Assembly (NCBI GenBank): GCA_949316495.1
Contig: OX439005.1
Span: forward strand, 23,896,217 to 23,960,216
Source of the DNA: Amphiduros pacificus
Lineage: Eukaryota > Annelida > Polychaeta > Phyllodocida > Hesionidae
Length of the DNA stretch: 64,000 nt
Direction of reading: 5' to 3'
In this document: piece after piece, positions 48,505 to 60,791 of the stretch
Layout of the letters: each line of letters opens with the position of its first letter
Numbering within the stretch: the stretch's first letter is position 1
Program-made: the position numbers and the translations under genes
Notes under the pieces: model-generated
Databases searched by the model: none
What the model saw: only the letters and a program-made list of their open reading frames with translations
Told to the model about the DNA's origin: nothing

Positions 48505-49414
48505 GTACGGGAAGCAACATCACCTGCAAACTCGTCTTAAAGACCTCAACACGCCCAGGCTGGGCGCTTCCAGATTAACCTTAATTTATGTCTCCATGTC
48601 TTCATCTGAAGAAATCAACCTCCCTTTTACAGACGTAATTATAAATTATATTAAAAAAAACCGATTTCTTTCAAAAAGATATTTACAAAGGCAAATAAAT
48701 TAATTTTACAACTTAATCATTGACATCATAGACAAACATATATATGTATTCTAACATTTGTAGATTTTTATAATTAAGAAAATATTTCTTTTTTTAATCC
48801 TTGTTTTCATAAATGATTTTTTTTCGGAGGTATCAAGATATGTGAAGATATATCAGTATTACGCATTGATCATCAATCACAACAATGATACTTTTGTTTT
48901 TATTTTCCCCTCAGTATTAATCATTTCAATAATATATACCTCTTTTCTCTCTCTTTTGTTTTTAAGAATCTCAGTAACTGTTACCGTTGGGAAATGTTTA
49001 CATTTTCACTGTATTTTGGCTTGGATTCCAGACAGACATATTATAACATTTAGTTTCTGATAAGTATCAGTACTAACAATAAAATCTTATTTATCATTCC
49101 AGCTTTCACATTTGATAGATATTTCATTCTATTCAACATTCGATCAGTCTTGTACATTTTAAAATATGAAAAGCGTGCATCACAGACATATGTGCACTCA
49201 ACCAATGATCGATGTTAATTCTAATTAATAGTTCCTCTTTCTTGCAAATAGTAAACACAATCTGGAGTAACATTCTTTATCATATAACTTTATTTCATTT
49301 AGCAAATTTCATTTGGGAATTATTAAATGCCAAGGTGAGATTAAATATTAAAATTCAATCGATGTGATATCTTTTTATTTTTTTTATTTTTCATTCTATT
49401 CTTATCATTTCCAG
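48505..49414. other. AT-rich stretch, nothing recognised
   Basis: It would be the intron between two candidate exons if those are real; otherwise it is intergenic. Confidence 0.4.
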
Positions 49415-49518
49415 GTGGTCAGTGTGCTGGACAATTGGAAGTATTGATTGGTTCTTATTTCCATCCATTCACCTGTTGTGTGGAGAATCACGAATCTCTC
49501 CGGAATAGGCCTGCATTG
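49415..49518 (+). other. Candidate exon, 34 codons
   Basis: It lies between TTTCCAG and TTG|GTAATG, with phase 1 entry and phase 0 exit, and encodes a Cys-containing stretch (GQCAGQLEVLIGSYF then CCVENHE). It cannot be joined in frame to the first exon of the IgGFc-binding gene, because that junction gives an early stop. It would therefore belong to a separate gene or be chance. Confidence 0.25.
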
Positions 49519-49757
49519 GTAATGTTATATGAAAGCGTCATGATAAACTATTTTATTTTACAATTCAATCTAAAAATGGGGTACTTGTATTTTCTTTTAA
49601 AGTTTGTTGTTGTAACGCGGGAGTGAAGGCTCGCATAAGATAGAGTGACTACAGCAATAATGGAAGGATAACTTAGGTACTCTGGATAATATCAGGCTGA
49701 CAAAACATTGACTGGAATAAGGATATCTAAACCTCAAGGAGAACATCATACCACAGA

Positions 49758-49957
49758 ATGGTAGCTCTGGGAGAATGGTTTCTAGGAATTTTAATCTTTC
49801 AAAGATCCTTGTTTACTGTTAAAGGTAATTTGGTAAAAGTTGTTTTCACATTGGTCATTTTCATTCAATGTTGTTTCCATGATCAAAATAATTATTTGAC
49901 TTTATTGAACACAATGTTGTATATGAAAGATGGACACAAAAACAGGGGACACAACAG

Positions 49958-50049
<92 letters not shown>

Positions 50050-53000
50050 ACCTAAATAACGCTATGAAGAGAAACATGGTGCAAAATAGCTTGATATCAT
50101 AAATCAAGTGAAACTCTTTGAAAATATCGGAAACACAAATCAATATAATTGTTTAACATATGAAATATTTATGCAACATTGAAGACACTCTTGTCGTGTG
50201 TTGATCTATCTTCATTCGGTAATATGTTCTCTGTAATGATAAAACTGCAATTTTCTCTTAGGTATTGGAGATCACCATGGCAGAGAGTTCATCCTTGCCT
50301 TCCTACCAAACCGGATATTGACTGATCTTCCACAGGTAGATATCTATGTCACTTGTGTCTCTGACCAGGCCATTGAAGCCAGCATAATCGTTCCCAGGGT
50401 GTCCAGCTTTGGACGTATTGGTGTGGTTTTACAACCGGGACAAAGTGTTAGGAAAAGATTTAGGTATGATCTGCACCTCCTCGCTACAGGATTTGACAAG
50501 AAAGGTTGGTATAGAAAAGAAAGATTCTATATTGCATTTGACCATAGCTTAAAGTCAGTATAACATAAAATACAAACCAGTTATGAGGATATTACTTGCG
50601 TAAGTGGATACATAAACTTGATTGATAGTATTGTAGACTGTATTGTTTTGCAGGGGTATTTGTGCAGTCTACAGGGGACATCACGGTGCAGGGGTCCAGC
50701 ACCACTGCCCTTTCCACAGATGCCTTCTTGGGTCTGCCACTGACAGCTCTGGGTACAGACTACTATGTGATCTCCTACGTCTACACCAAATCCTCAGAAT
50801 TCATTCAGGTCTGTATCATTATACATCTTTATTGGTAAAATGTCGATTTCTGTAAGCCAGCACCACGACTTTCTAATAATGATTAAAATCGTCTACAAGA
50901 ATCGTTCTTATGTCTGCGCATCCGCCTAGTATCGTTTAAGGTTCAATTATATTAACTGCCATATATGGATAATTTGAATTCAGGGGCCATGTGAGGTTGT
51001 GATCGTGGGGACTGAGGATGAAACCACTATAACGATTACCCTACCCTATCCAGATATAGAGTTATCCTTCCTGGACACAAGGGTATCAAGGCAGGAAGGA
51101 GTACTCACCCTCACCTTGGACTGGTGTGAAACATTCAAGGTATCCACTTATTTAGAACAGAGAAAGTAGAAGTTTTCCAATTCCGGTTCCATTTGTTCAC
51201 AGTTTCTGAATGTAGTTTTTAATAAGCCTAAAACAATGTAACAATCAACCTATTTCTTTTCATGTGCTATAAGTATAGTGTTTATGCTTCAGCTACAAAG
51301 TAAGGAAGACCTAACAGGGAGTCATATAGTGTCAGACAAGTCTGTGTCGGTTTTCTCCGGGGCAGTGTGGATGTCGGTGGGTTCTGATAACAATGGAGAT
51401 CACCTGGTGGAGCAGCTCCTTCCTACTAAGGCGTGGGGCACTCTGTTCTTCACCGTGCCCGTCGCTGGCAGGACCAGCGGGGACCTATTTAGAGTAATTG
51501 GTATGTGTGGGGTACATTGCTATGAACATAAAAACTTTTTAAATGTATAGATGGCTAGTACATAACACGGCCTAGATTATTGTAACAAGCCTCGATATAT
51601 TTCACCGCAAAGTTGATGCCAGTATTGTTATATGTAAGACATGTGGTTATATTTGAATTATATTCCAAAGTGATATATCTTATGTTAGTGAAGTTGGAGG
51701 GTGGGATGGGAACAAAATTATCTGTTATTTCTATCTTATTTCATTCCGTTTACAGCCAGCGAGAATAACACGCAGGTCCTGGTGAAATCATCAAAAAGTG
51801 TGAAGACATCCTACACGACGCACCGCGGCAGATACATAGAGTTGGATGTGAGCTCTGATGACAGTGTCCAGGTGACCACCAACAAGCCTGTGCTGCTAGT
51901 CCAGCTGAGCAAGTCTGCTACCTCAGACACAGACAGCTTCCTCAGTATCATCCCTCCTGTGTCCAAGTTCTCCAGCACCTATACCTTCCACACTATCTGC
52001 ACTTTGTACTTCTTCCGCGAAGAATTCACGCATTATGCGAACCTTGTGTCCCTCACCTCGGAGACAAGTAAAATTAAGTTGGATGGAGAATATCTTAGTG
52101 ACTCAGATTATGTCCGGCCCTGGGTTATATTCAGTCAAAGCAACTATTCTTATGCAGTGATCAAGCTATCGCATGGCGTCCACCAGTTATCCCATCAAGA
52201 TTCCTATCCAATATTTGGCGGTATACTGTATGGAGTCCAGAGAAGAGAGGCTTATGGCCATCCACTGGGGATTGAAATAGATGGGAAAGGCTGGTGTACG
52301 CCCACCTGGATGGTCCCTAATGATCAGTTTGATAATGATTGTGACGGAGACATAGATGAGGAGGCTCTAGATCAGATAGACAATGATGGGGACGGGAGGG
52401 TAGATGAGGATGTGTGGATAGATGGCGTGTTTACGGAAGCTGCAGCAGCCCTGAGCTCCTCTGCTGGTAGCAGTACCAGAGTGGCACCAACCTCAGCCGT
52501 TATTACTACGGCTATGTCAACTGATTTGCAAACAACTAAGGATGGACTTGCCACGACAGCCGATGAGCATGGGGTGACCACAGAATCAACTGCTTCCGGT
52601 AGGGTCATGACCTCAGAAGGAAGTACCTCGTTAACCACAACTAGGTCTACCCAAGGTAGCACTGATACCACAAGGAACCCTACATCAGTGGCGCCCTCTA
52701 CTGTTAGATTGTCTACTCCTCATATCCATACATATTTTCCAGAAACTACAGATCTTACATTTTCATCAAAATTGACTACAGAATACAGCGACACGCAAAA
52801 AATAACCAGCATATTTACCTCAACACTGGGCCCAGTGTCTACTTCTGGATACGTGATCACAACTGAGGGTAAAACAGAATCCCCGACTCCAGACGGCGAT
52901 GGAATAGAGGAGCAACAAAGCACAAGTAGTTCCCAGTTAGATTATTTGTCTACTAATAGTAGTATGTCCACAGTCCCTAGAACAAGCCTAAAAAGCACAC

Positions 53001-54490
53001 CCATTACTAGTGCTGAGCAAACTACAGAGGCATCAACAACAAACACTGACAACGGTTATGATACATCAACAAACGATGACAACGGTAATGAAGCATCAAC
53101 TGCGTCTATGCATTCCTTAAGGTATGGTAATGAAACAACCACCAGCAGTCTACTATGGTGCATTCTCATATCAACCACAACAAGTGAATATCACGAGGCA
53201 ACCTCTCAATATATACTCAACACAAGTATAAATGAAAACAAGACTGATATTTTGCAAAAATGCATGCCAATTACATCTGACAACACCACTGCTATTTTTA
53301 TAGACCAAACGACAGGTACTTACATCAATCATGGTACAGACAAACCAAATAAGACACCTCATCCAACTGTAGTTGAAAAGGCTTTACCTAAGTGGGTCCT
53401 TCCCATCTGCGTTATAGCTGCTCTCCCATTCATCTGTTGCATACTGTGTTTGTTAAAATACTACTGTTGTATGTGCATAGAGAAGAAAAAAGAGGCACCC
53501 GCACCCAAGGGTAAATATCAATCAAAAAAAGAAAGTAGCAAAAAGTATTACACAGCAAATATACAGAAGGATGCGCAAAAGCCTAAATGTGAATCAAAGA
53601 AAGGCGAGGGAGTGAACGTGTCATCAACCTATGAAAAAATAATTTCTGGAAAACCTCCCCTACCTGATATTATCAAAAAGGATGAGTTCAAGACTGATAT
53701 AACTAAGAGGAAAGGTTTGAATAAAAGACCAAGTATACTGAAGACAAAAGAAAGTGTCAGTAGTTGCTCAGGGGATACAGAGATATTATATGATTCAAAG
53801 TTGGATGATGCTTTATCTAAGCAATCCCAAGTTTCCTTTGCTGATGGACAACAGTGCAAGGTTGATGGTACTGGTGCACAGCCTCAACCTGCAATATCAA
53901 GCTCATCTAAAGAGACTCCCGGGCCTGGACTGAAAGAAACGTTACCAAGTGGAACAATAACACACGTCAAAACAAATGGTCATAAGCATGCTAAAAGCGA
54001 TAGAACTGGTAGTGTTCAGCCTGACATTCAGAAGAAAAAGGTAACACTTCCTGATGATGATAATGGCGTGCCTTCCACCACAGTTAGATTGGTTAAGTTG
54101 AACAAAATCCCATCTTTAACAGAGAGGCTTGAAGCAGCAAAAGGGGATGTAAAAAATAAAAAGCCTCCCTCAAATAATACCAGTATCACCGGAACAACAG
54201 ATAGAACTAACTCAGATGTTACCGTGTCCCCAGATTCTGTGTTTGCAGGTCAAAATGGACAACATACCATGACGATACACATGGGACACACAACCAAATC
54301 AAATGTGACAGAGCCACATAGAACTGCTTTAACAACAACTGTGGCTCTCCATGTGGCCCAGCCAAATCAGCAGACTCAACACAATAGAAAGCATAGAAAG
54401 GTTGCCCCGTACCAAGAGAGGACATTGGTCAACCCTGATACTAGCAAAAATGAAAACATCCCAGTGTTACACATGACTTCCTCCAAATGA
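49758..54490 (+). CDS. Membrane-anchored IgGFc-binding-domain protein, 6 exons, 1187 aa
   Basis: Exons are 49758-49824, 50262-50504, 50654-50808, 50984-51139, 51293-51500 and 51756-54490, in phase throughout. The first exon encodes a signal-peptide-like start (WFLGILIF). Exons 2 to 6 encode the IgGFc-binding N-terminal domain: GREFILAF, DITVQGSS, TDAFLGLP and GTDYYVISY are typical. Around residues 468-493 lies an Asp-rich metal-binding repeat (DNDCDGDIDEE then DNDGDGRVDED), as in MopE/thrombospondin-type calcium sites. Next comes a Ser/Thr-rich mucin-like stalk of about 300 residues, one membrane segment starting at W823 (WVLPICVIAALPFICC), and a basic, disordered cytosolic tail of about 340 residues. 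Members of this family in molluscs and vertebrates act in mucus and innate immunity; ligand binding here is inferred. Human FCGBP is secreted and built of vWD repeats, so the membrane anchor sets this protein apart. The stalk was read as a single large exon. Confidence 0.9.
49961..50046. repeat. (AT)n microsatellite, about 43 units
   Basis: This is a pure AT dinucleotide run in the first intron of the IgGFc-binding-domain gene. It is fully self-complementary and able to extrude a cruciform. Confidence 0.97.
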
Positions 54491-56890
54491 CTGCTTTAAA
54501 GGGTCCACACACATGCACACACACATATGTTCTGTATTTGCTTTATTGAGGTCCAACATTTTGCACTAAGTTTACGACAGAACTAGGGATCAAAAGGCAT
54601 TTGTACCAAAATAAACTGCTTCAAAGACGTAGCATATTTTCAAATTTAAAATATTAATACAAAAACAATTAAGTGAAATGTTTTGTCATTTGATTGAAAT
54701 ATAAACGCAAGGGGAAATGTGTTTAAATTAAATGAATTATACACACCGCAGTAAAAGCATACTTCTCAGTTCAGTATCGTCACCCACCCACTGAATAAGG
54801 TAAGGTGAGTTACCATCTCATGATGTTTAGCAAATAATGAAGTAAACTATGTTCCAGTTTCCCACCACCTGATACACCGTTTCGTTTTGTCTCCCGAATC
54901 GTCTCCCACTTCATACTACAGTTGTATACTACTTCACAAGCATAGACTACACTACACCATCCTTGTAGTCGTTCGGCGCTCATAGTATTATTGTTGTTTA
55001 GATATGTCTTTATTTAGTTACATTCTATTTCTGCCAAATTCCTGTTGATTTACACCAAAAACAAATTGTTTCTCACTCTAGCCAATGCTCCATGACTAGG
55101 TATTTAAAGCCATCATGTCTGTTATTTTGCCTGTGTGATAATAAAAGAGAAAGATTCCTAGTTACTCTTCGAAAAGGGCAGGGCATAGTGAGATAAAACA
55201 TTTAAGGAGATTGAAACTCACCTTCTAATACTGAGAAAGTGAGGGGTACGTTTTTTTTTTAGCAAATGAGATAATCACAAACTCTCAATTTGAGTTAGAG
55301 TTTGTGAATATGATTGACAATTGGTTCTTCAGACTGACAAAATGACCTTCAGATGATTTCTGTTGCTGGAATTTCAAGTCAGTTTCCCCCTGTCCTGAGA
55401 ATACAAATAAAAGGTCGCACGCATGATTTCAGCGGTACTTCCTCTTACCTATAAACCAATATTTGTTCTCTCTCTCCGTGACAATATACTCATTCGGAAT
55501 AGTAGAGGAAGTTTGAAAAACAGCAAAACGCTGATGTATATATATGATTGATAAAATCACGTTTACTTTGCTGTTCTTCCTCTTCCTCTTAAAACCAAAA
55601 AGAAATAAAATACAACGGCAAATATATTTGAGAGTGTATGTACTTTAACATTGGAGAACTTTCGCAAATAGTATCGTACAAGAACCAGGCTCCGAAGCAT
55701 GACCGTGCAAATTCTGATGTCCATTTGCACAATGACTATCGCTGAGAGTGCAGTTTCTGGTAAAGACAAATATGACCAGGTCAAATAAGGCGTGCACTAT
55801 GAAGTTTACATATGACAATACATACATTTGCTACTGGCAAAGAGTCTCTGATCATCTTTATACTCTTTGTGTTGAAAAAAATCAGGATTTTCCTTTCTTG
55901 TTTTGGAGATGATCTCTTACCGAGATATACGCGGATCATAACTTCGTGAGATGTGGCATTATACATGTTCCATTACGCTTGTATTTTTGTTTAGTTTAAG
56001 AAAACTAAAGAAGAATATATCTTGAGAAAATTCGACAAAGATAATGAGTATAAGAAAGCTTGGACAAGAAAGGTAGGCAACAACCTATACAATATGCCAT
56101 GTAATAGTTGTTCATGTTTTTTTGTAAATTGGTTTTACATTCTTCTGAATGTTATACAGGCATGAATTAATAAAGGATTTTTTTATGATCTCTCACTGCA
56201 TATTCTTATCCATCATAAAGCTGCTCCATCTCCTTTAATCTGGATTGTTCACAAAGAAACAAATTGAAAAATGTCATGTTTGGCTCTTTCGGTGAGTTGA
56301 CAATATCATCCATCAGAGCCCACAGTAACAGACGGTCAAATCAACCAACTTTTAAAATTATTGATAGAGTTCAAATCGGAGTATTTCTTGTCCCTTTAGA
56401 TAATATATACTTTAAATCAAATGCTAATTTTATGGTTGAATGTCAGAAAGTGGATTTGAATTATCTCAAACAGTGAACTAAAATTGGAATAAGATCGCGA
56501 AATATCAAAGAAGACTAAGACTATTGGGTTAGTTAACATAATCTTGGAGTATAATGAATGGAGTTGTGGTTCCAAAAGATCAAAGGTGCAATGTGCGTTA
56601 CCGCCATACCATTGTGTCTTATGATGTCATATTATGAGCCGAAGACCTGAAGAATCTGACGTTATTCAACTTTGTGGCAATTTTGACTCATCATAAACAG
56701 TATTTAGGTCAATACATATCGTGAGTGAAATGTTCTACTTTCTCCACTGATTATGGAGATGTAAATCTTATTTCATGCACACAAGCTACAATGTCATAAC
56801 TCCATTTATTCTACTCCAAAGTATTCTGAAAGGCTACCAGGTTAGTTAGTATATTAAAGAACAATAAGACCAACAGATCTTTGATTTGAA
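54491..56890. other. 3' UTR then intergenic, no gene recognised
   Basis: The sequence after the stop holds an early AATAAA. An imperfect hairpin with CACAAACTCT and AGAGTTTGTG arms lies at 55276-55306. Short open frames at 55563-56476 are not convincing. Confidence 0.4.
54610..54615 (+). terminator. Poly(A) signal AATAAA of the IgGFc-binding-domain gene
   Basis: This is the first AATAAA after the stop at 54488-54490, 120 bp downstream. Confidence 0.6.
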
Positions 56891-57480
56891 CCCGGGGGGG
56901 GGGGGGGGGGGGGGGGTGGGTACTCTCATGATTTTAACCCGCGGAGGCTGGGATGGAACTGAAGACCCCAGAGCCTGAATTAGGGAAATATTCTATCATT
57001 ATTGGTACCCTGATTTAGGACTAGCTGAAATTTGGTACCTTGATTTAGGACTAGCTGAATTTTTGATACCCTCATTTAGGGATGATGCAGAAGGAGGAGA
57101 TTTGGAAAAGGGGATTGTGATCCCTGTTTTAGGGAGAAATTTGAAAAACAGTACCCTGTTTTAGGGAAAATGATAAAATATCTTAACCCGGATGGGACTG
57201 AAAATCCCAGAGCCTGATTTAGGGAAATATTCTATCATTATTGGTACCCTGATTTAGGACTAGCTGAATTTTTGATACCCTCATTTAGGGATGATGCAGA
57301 AGGGGGAGATTTGGAAAGGGGGATTGTGATCTGTTTTAGGGAGAAATTTGAAAAATAGTACCCTGTTTTAGGGGAAATGATGAAATATCTTAACCTGTTT
57401 TAGGGAAAATATCAGCAAAAAGGACCCTATTTAGCCCAGCTTCCCCGGTAACGCTGACTATGAGAGTACCCCCCCCCCCG
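56891..57480. mobile_element. 590-bp non-autonomous DNA transposon with poly-G/C ends
   Basis: It is flanked by perfect 8-bp duplications GATTTGAA (56883-56890 and 57481-57488). The ends are inverted: a long G run followed by GGGTACTCTCAT on the left, and ATGAGAGTACC followed by a C run ending in CG on the right. The interior is a direct duplication of about 239 bp (GGATGG at 56951 and 57190), filled with units like CCCTGTTTTAGGG. It has no coding capacity. An 8-bp target duplication fits the hAT superfamily, but the G-run ends are not the classic hAT terminus. The intact duplications suggest a recent insertion. Confidence 0.85.
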
Positions 57481-57932
57481 GATTTGAATATGGGATCTGT
57501 GTAAAACTTCCATTGCAGCTCTCTATAAAAATAGAAAGGGTCACAGTGTCTGGTACACCGGAGCAACAATTTCTTGCCTTGAAAGTGTTACCCAGCAACA
57601 TCGTACTTTTATGAGATGTTTAGAAAAGTGTTACCCCATTATATAAAACACATGTTTCTGTGTTAACATATCAAACGTTGTGGCAAAAATGTTTCATCAA
57701 TGATAAATCACCTTGCTGGGCAAATGTTATGTAAATGGTATGGGTGCATATCTTGGCAGATTTGAAAATAATTTCAAAAGAAAATTGTTTTCACAATAAA
57801 ACAAATGATACATTTTATATGCCTGCCAATGAGTACGTTGATAGTGTAAATTCTTCTCTAAAAATTACATAATTTCAAAAAATCTGATGATTTCATTGTA
57901 GATGCTGAAGTTTCAAATAAGGAGGGCTCTGG
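57481..57932. other. 5' flank of the GT31 gene
   Basis: This is AT-rich sequence with no clear TATA box or exon. The coding frame starts at the ATG at 57933. Confidence 0.4.
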
Positions 57933-59570
57933 ATGGAAATGCAACCCTGCAGGATAACCATGTGTAAATGTAAAATAATACATGAATGGTGTGTGGAAAT
58001 GCGTGAAATACTGAAAACAGGCAATGACTTCAATCTACTGAGAGGCCGGTTTTATATTAAGGAATTCATTGTTTTATTGATATTAATTATTGTATTCCAG
58101 TCATTTCATATTGTACTTCTTATAAACGAATCGCATAAAGCAACAGTTCTGGTTGGGAAAAAACATAATTTAAATTTTCTCGGCTTTGAAAATGTGAATC
58201 AATCATCCAACGAGGCAATTGGAATAGCAAACTCAAACGAGAGTGATGCAATAGTGTTCAATACTGGAAATGAAACGGACTTAAAGGTTATAATATTCAA
58301 TCGCACACATGTAAGTGAAGAATTTCGTAGGGAAGATCAGTCACTGGTGACAAATGAGCCCCACGTGAAAGCTACCAAAAGGATTCCTGTTCATGACCTT
58401 CCAACCACCTTGTCTTATGAAGACTTTGGATATCACCATAAAGGTCAAAAGGAAGGTATGCTTGCAGAAAGCAACATTGGGTCAACTGCACACCAAATAT
58501 TGAATACAACTCATGCAAAATACTGGGCGCATTATACAGAGAGAAAAAACAAAGTCAATCCTTTTGCTTATCATAGTATCATAGACGGAAGTAACATATG
58601 TGACAAGGACACCCACACGGGGATTATGATCAACTCCTCCCCTGGGCATTTTGACAGAAGAGCCGCAATCAGAGCCACGTGGGGAGCCATTGCCAAGGGT
58701 CAAGGTTGGCCTGGGAGGGAAATAAAAGGAAGTATCAGATTGGGCTTTATTGTCGGCCTCACTGATGATCCGTTATTACATTTGAGCATCGTGAATGAAA
58801 GTAAACGAAACGGAGATATTGTCTTGGGAAATTTCAGAGACAATTATTTCAATTTAACACAGAAGTCTTTGCTTGGACACAAATGGTTTTTTACCCATTG
58901 TAAATCAGCCAGATTCTACATAAAGGCAGATGATGACGTGTACATCAATGTACCAGCAATGGTGACATATATCGGCCAACTATCGGAACCAAAGAGAACA
59001 ATAGTGGGGAAAGTGTGGCAATCGGCGGAAGTGCTCCGGTCAGGGAAATGGGGCGTTCCACAAGATGTGTTCCCATTTTCCTACTACCCGCCCTATGATG
59101 GAGGTTCTGCGTACGTGATGTCTGCTGATATAGTGAAGCAACTCTTTGAGGTCTCAGAGTATGTGCCCACATTTCACGTCGATGATGCCTTGATCACGGG
59201 GGTATTAGCCAGTGCTATCAATGTTTCCCATATTGACAAGAAAGGGTTTGCAGTTGAAATGTCAAAACTCATTCTGATTAATAGCTACATGAAAGATTCA
59301 GTTTTGACAGTGCATGGTGTTAGCGCTGAAAACCTGTATACCATTTGGAATTATATAGTTAAATATGATGGAAAACCTATCACATTTGATAGCACATTGT
59401 CCAAAATTCTTGGTACTGTCATGTCAAACAGAGAAAGATATAACAAAATAAATGCCATCAGAACATCACCGAATATCCATAAAGATGGATTCCGTCGAGA
59501 CAGGACAGAGCTGCGAAAAATGTTGATCCCTTCAAAATGGCTGTCTTCTACAGTTATAAAGATACAATAA
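57933..59570 (+). CDS. GT31-family beta-1,3-glycosyltransferase, type II Golgi membrane protein, 545 aa
   Basis: This is a single-exon gene. A Cys-rich cytosolic N terminus leads to one membrane anchor at about residues 45-64, then a stem of about 160 residues with several N-glycosylation sequons. The catalytic domain shows the beta-1,3-galactosyl/N-acetylglucosaminyltransferase motifs in order: RRAAIRATWG (about 242-251), the DxD nucleotide-sugar/metal site within KADDDVYIN (D333-D335), YYPPYDGGSAYVMS (about 386-399) and VDDALITG (416-423), where families usually have E/D-D-V-x-x-G. It should add a beta-1,3-linked Gal or GlcNAc to glycans in the Golgi; the acceptor cannot be told. Length is larger than the usual 330-420 residues because of the stem. 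Methionines at 10 and 23 are alternative starts. The stop codon TAA overlaps an AATAAA hexamer. Confidence 0.92.
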   Translation: MEMQPCRITMCKCKIIHEWCVEMREILKTGNDFNLLRGRFYIKEFIVLLILIIVFQSFHIVLLINESHKATVLVGKKHNLNFLGFENVNQSSNEAIGIANSNESDAIVFNTGNETDLKVIIFNRTHVSEEFRREDQSLVTNEPHVKATKRIPVHDLPTTLSYEDFGYHHKGQKEGMLAESNIGSTAHQILNTTHAKYWAHYTERKNKVNPFAYHSIIDGSNICDKDTHTGIMINSSPGHFDRRAAIRATWGAIAKGQGWPGREIKGSIRLGFIVGLTDDPLLHLSIVNESKRNGDIVLGNFRDNYFNLTQKSLLGHKWFFTHCKSARFYIKADDDVYINVPAMVTYIGQLSEPKRTIVGKVWQSAEVLRSGKWGVPQDVFPFSYYPPYDGGSAYVMSADIVKQLFEVSEYVPTFHVDDALITGVLASAINVSHIDKKGFAVEMSKLILINSYMKDSVLTVHGVSAENLYTIWNYIVKYDGKPITFDSTLSKILGTVMSNRERYNKINAIRTSPNIHKDGFRRDRTELRKMLIPSKWLSSTVIKIQ

Positions 59571-60179
59571 ATTCAAAGATAAAATTCATTTATGAGATTA
59601 TCCCTTGTGACTGGGTTTACCTGGGTAAGTAAGGGGAGTAAAGAGCTTAGCAAGAAAGTTTTTTTTAAAATGAATTTGTATACAGTTTCCTTTTTGAAAA
59701 TGATAAAATGATATTTATATTTTCTTATCAATTTGAAGTTGCCGTAAATATACTACAGTGACTGGCAACTATCTGAAACCGACAGTTGAAAGTCAGACAT
59801 AATTAACACAGTCAAACATCTAGCATACCTTTCTTTGGGTATAAAGTTAATTTGGGTATAAAGTTAATTAATTTTCATATATTCTATGTTTTCAAAACAA
59901 ATTTCAATTCTATGTTTATTTATGCAGTTGACGTGTCCGCCAGTCTGTGACACTGACAGGCAGGTCTGTGATCTGCAGGCCCCTCAGAAGTACATATTGC
60001 TCCAGTACCCACCACTAATTGCATTTGAGCTGAATGTCTCACATGTCATCTTGTAATTCCACTGTCTTAAATGTTACAAGTGTTTATTTTTATTGTTTTC
60101 AAGGTATGAATAGATATGTACATATTGTCAGGGGTGAAAATCATACTTGAAGACGGTGTTGTTAAGATCTCAACTTTAA

Positions 60180-60232
<53 letters not shown>

Positions 60233-60791
60233 ACAGTCTCGTTCCAAGCTGGCCTGCCTTTCAACCAAACTTAAGGAGGGATCTTATATACCCCTTACCC
60301 TACATATAGATGGTTGACTGACAGCATTACATACTCTTATCAGATATATCCTGGCGAACTAGATAATCCGGAGATGATCAAGTGCATTTAATTTTTAGAA
60401 TCATGAAAATCAGAATGCCTACGTGTGTACTGAGTTTAACCTTCTCCGGGGACCAACTATTAGGGATCAAACTTAATTCTATGAACTTAATATAAGGGAT
60501 CAAACTTATATTGATGAAATATTATGAACCATGATAATTGGTTAGGCTTAAGTTTAACATTTGTTTGGTTACAATATGTTAAGATATTGGAAGTGTTCAT
60601 CTAAATGTGTGAAAAACGTCAGCTGTAAATAAGTTGAAGTCCACATGAAAATTGCCTGGAAGAAAAGTTTACAAACTTTAGCGTTGTTTGATTTTACTGG
60701 ACACACTTTAAATAATTCTTCCTGAAATGATGTGAATGACAGAAATTGAGCTCTATGTTTATCAATAAGCCACACGCTAATGTTGTTCAGG
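59571..60791. other. Intergenic, no gene recognised
   Basis: This is AT-rich sequence with one (TCA)n run. A minus-strand open frame at 60569-60826 overlaps the end of the peptide gene in another frame and looks spurious. Confidence 0.4.
60179..60231. repeat. (TCA)n microsatellite, about 17 units
   Basis: This is a pure trinucleotide run in intergenic sequence. Confidence 0.95.

Noticed and set aside
57000-57420. Repeated TTTAGGG as interstitial telomeric sequence
   Set aside because: The motif occurs inside longer CCCTNNTTTAGGG units of a transposable element, not as head-to-tail hexamers or heptamers.
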